Assembly (NCBI GenBank): GCA_946406585.1
Contig: CAMJLI010000011.1
Location: 1-25,231 of the forward strand
Direction: 5' to 3'
DNA length: 25,231 nucleotides
Source: an uncultured Prevotellaceae bacterium
GTDB taxonomy: Bacteria > Bacteroidota > Bacteroidia > Bacteroidales > Bacteroidaceae
The notes below the pieces were generated by a model, which was not told where the DNA came from, ran no database searches, and saw nothing but the letters and a program-made list of their open reading frames with translations. The first letter of the stretch is position 1. Every line of letters begins with the position of its first letter. Shown in pieces: positions 25,123 to 25,231 of this stretch. A program made the translations under genes and the position numbers.

Positions 25123-25146
25123 AAAGAACACATAAAAGATTAGCCT

Positions 25147-25231
25147 ATGAAAATATTTACTCACGAAGAAACAGAACCATCACTACACACCCTCAATTTC
25201 ATAAGAGAATTTGCACGCACGTATCGTGTGA
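25147..25231 (+). CDS. Unknown protein, first 28 codons only
   Basis: An ATG at 25147 opens a frame that remains open to the window edge: MKIFTHEETEPSLHTLNFIR and eight further residues. There is no signal peptide; the segment from LHTLNFIREFARTYR looks like an amphipathic helix. It is too short to place in a family, and could be either a small protein or the start of a longer one. The call rests on the start codon position, the absence of any other gene on this side and the inverted repeat upstream. Confidence 0.45.
   Translation, partial: MKIFTHEETEPSLHTLNFIREFARTYRV

Larger units (their letters stand above)
24810..25146. other. Divergent intergenic region, trpF and rightmost gene
   Basis: This 337-base AT-rich spacer holds the trpF promoter (24912-24942) and an inverted repeat ahead of the rightmost gene (25081-25122). 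A ten-codon frame in the trpF leader (24870-24902, minus) has no Trp codon and is not a convincing attenuator peptide. TTGCAC occurs twice at 24984-24998. No RNA gene was recognised. Confidence 0.55.

Noticed and set aside
1..25231. Insertion sequences, integrases, CRISPR arrays, tRNA or rRNA genes
   Set aside because: No transposase or integrase motifs, no regularly spaced repeats, and no cloverleaf or rRNA-like segments were seen on either strand by eye.

Overview
The window looks like a chromosomal piece of a Prevotella-type member of the Bacteroidales. It has a SusC/SusD pair and lipoproteins with Bacteroidales export signals. It also has TTTG-N20-TAnnTTTG promoters, and secreted proteins ending in a tail of the form VYNLSGQRV...KGILIKNGKK, which is common in Prevotella and resembles type IX secretion (T9SS) sorting tails. 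The coding sequence is roughly 50-57% G+C in the lines sampled, apart from two AT-richer patches.

Positions 1-13.4 kb and 15.1-23.0 kb form a polysaccharide utilisation locus (PUL), most likely for pectin, in particular rhamnogalacturonan I (RG-I). From the left: a truncated secreted protein on the minus strand (1-835); a divergent promoter region; a GH2 glycosidase (1137-3779); a secreted DUF4957/DUF5123-type beta-helix protein with a sorting-like tail (3990-6173); and a strong terminator. Next come a lipoprotein paralogue of that protein (6354-7802), SusC (7837-11148), SusD (11167-13413) and a bidirectional terminator. After an inserted minus-strand ATPase gene the locus resumes with a 1480-residue PL11 rhamnogalacturonan lyase (15076-19518), a 66-residue acidic protein of unknown function (19586-19786), a terminator, and a 1042-residue two-domain protein with a pectate-lyase-like helix and a barrel-like C-terminal half (19910-23038).

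A likely division of labour, inferred from family and localisation signals: the PL11 lyase and beta-helix proteins act at or outside the cell surface, the lipoproteins and SusD capture fragments, SusC imports them with TonB energy, and the GH2 enzyme trims them in the periplasm. The window contains no regulator of the locus (hybrid two-component sensor or anti-sigma system).

The ATPase gene (13516-14640) is AT-rich, faces the other way and carries two tandem palindromes over its promoter. It looks like an insertion unrelated to glycan use. The right end is a housekeeping minus-strand operon: trpF, a hotdog thioesterase and a NusG/UpxY-like antiterminator, converging on the PUL through a shared hairpin. 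The trpF product has His where the catalytic Asp of the family is expected. A new plus-strand gene begins at 25147 and runs off the window.

The observations most worth following are the oversized PL11 with a compositionally foreign domain, the three related beta-helix proteins with different export signals, the small acidic protein, the uncharacterised 1042-residue protein, the TrpF substitution and the tandem palindromes. No tRNA, rRNA, CRISPR array, transposase or integrase was seen.
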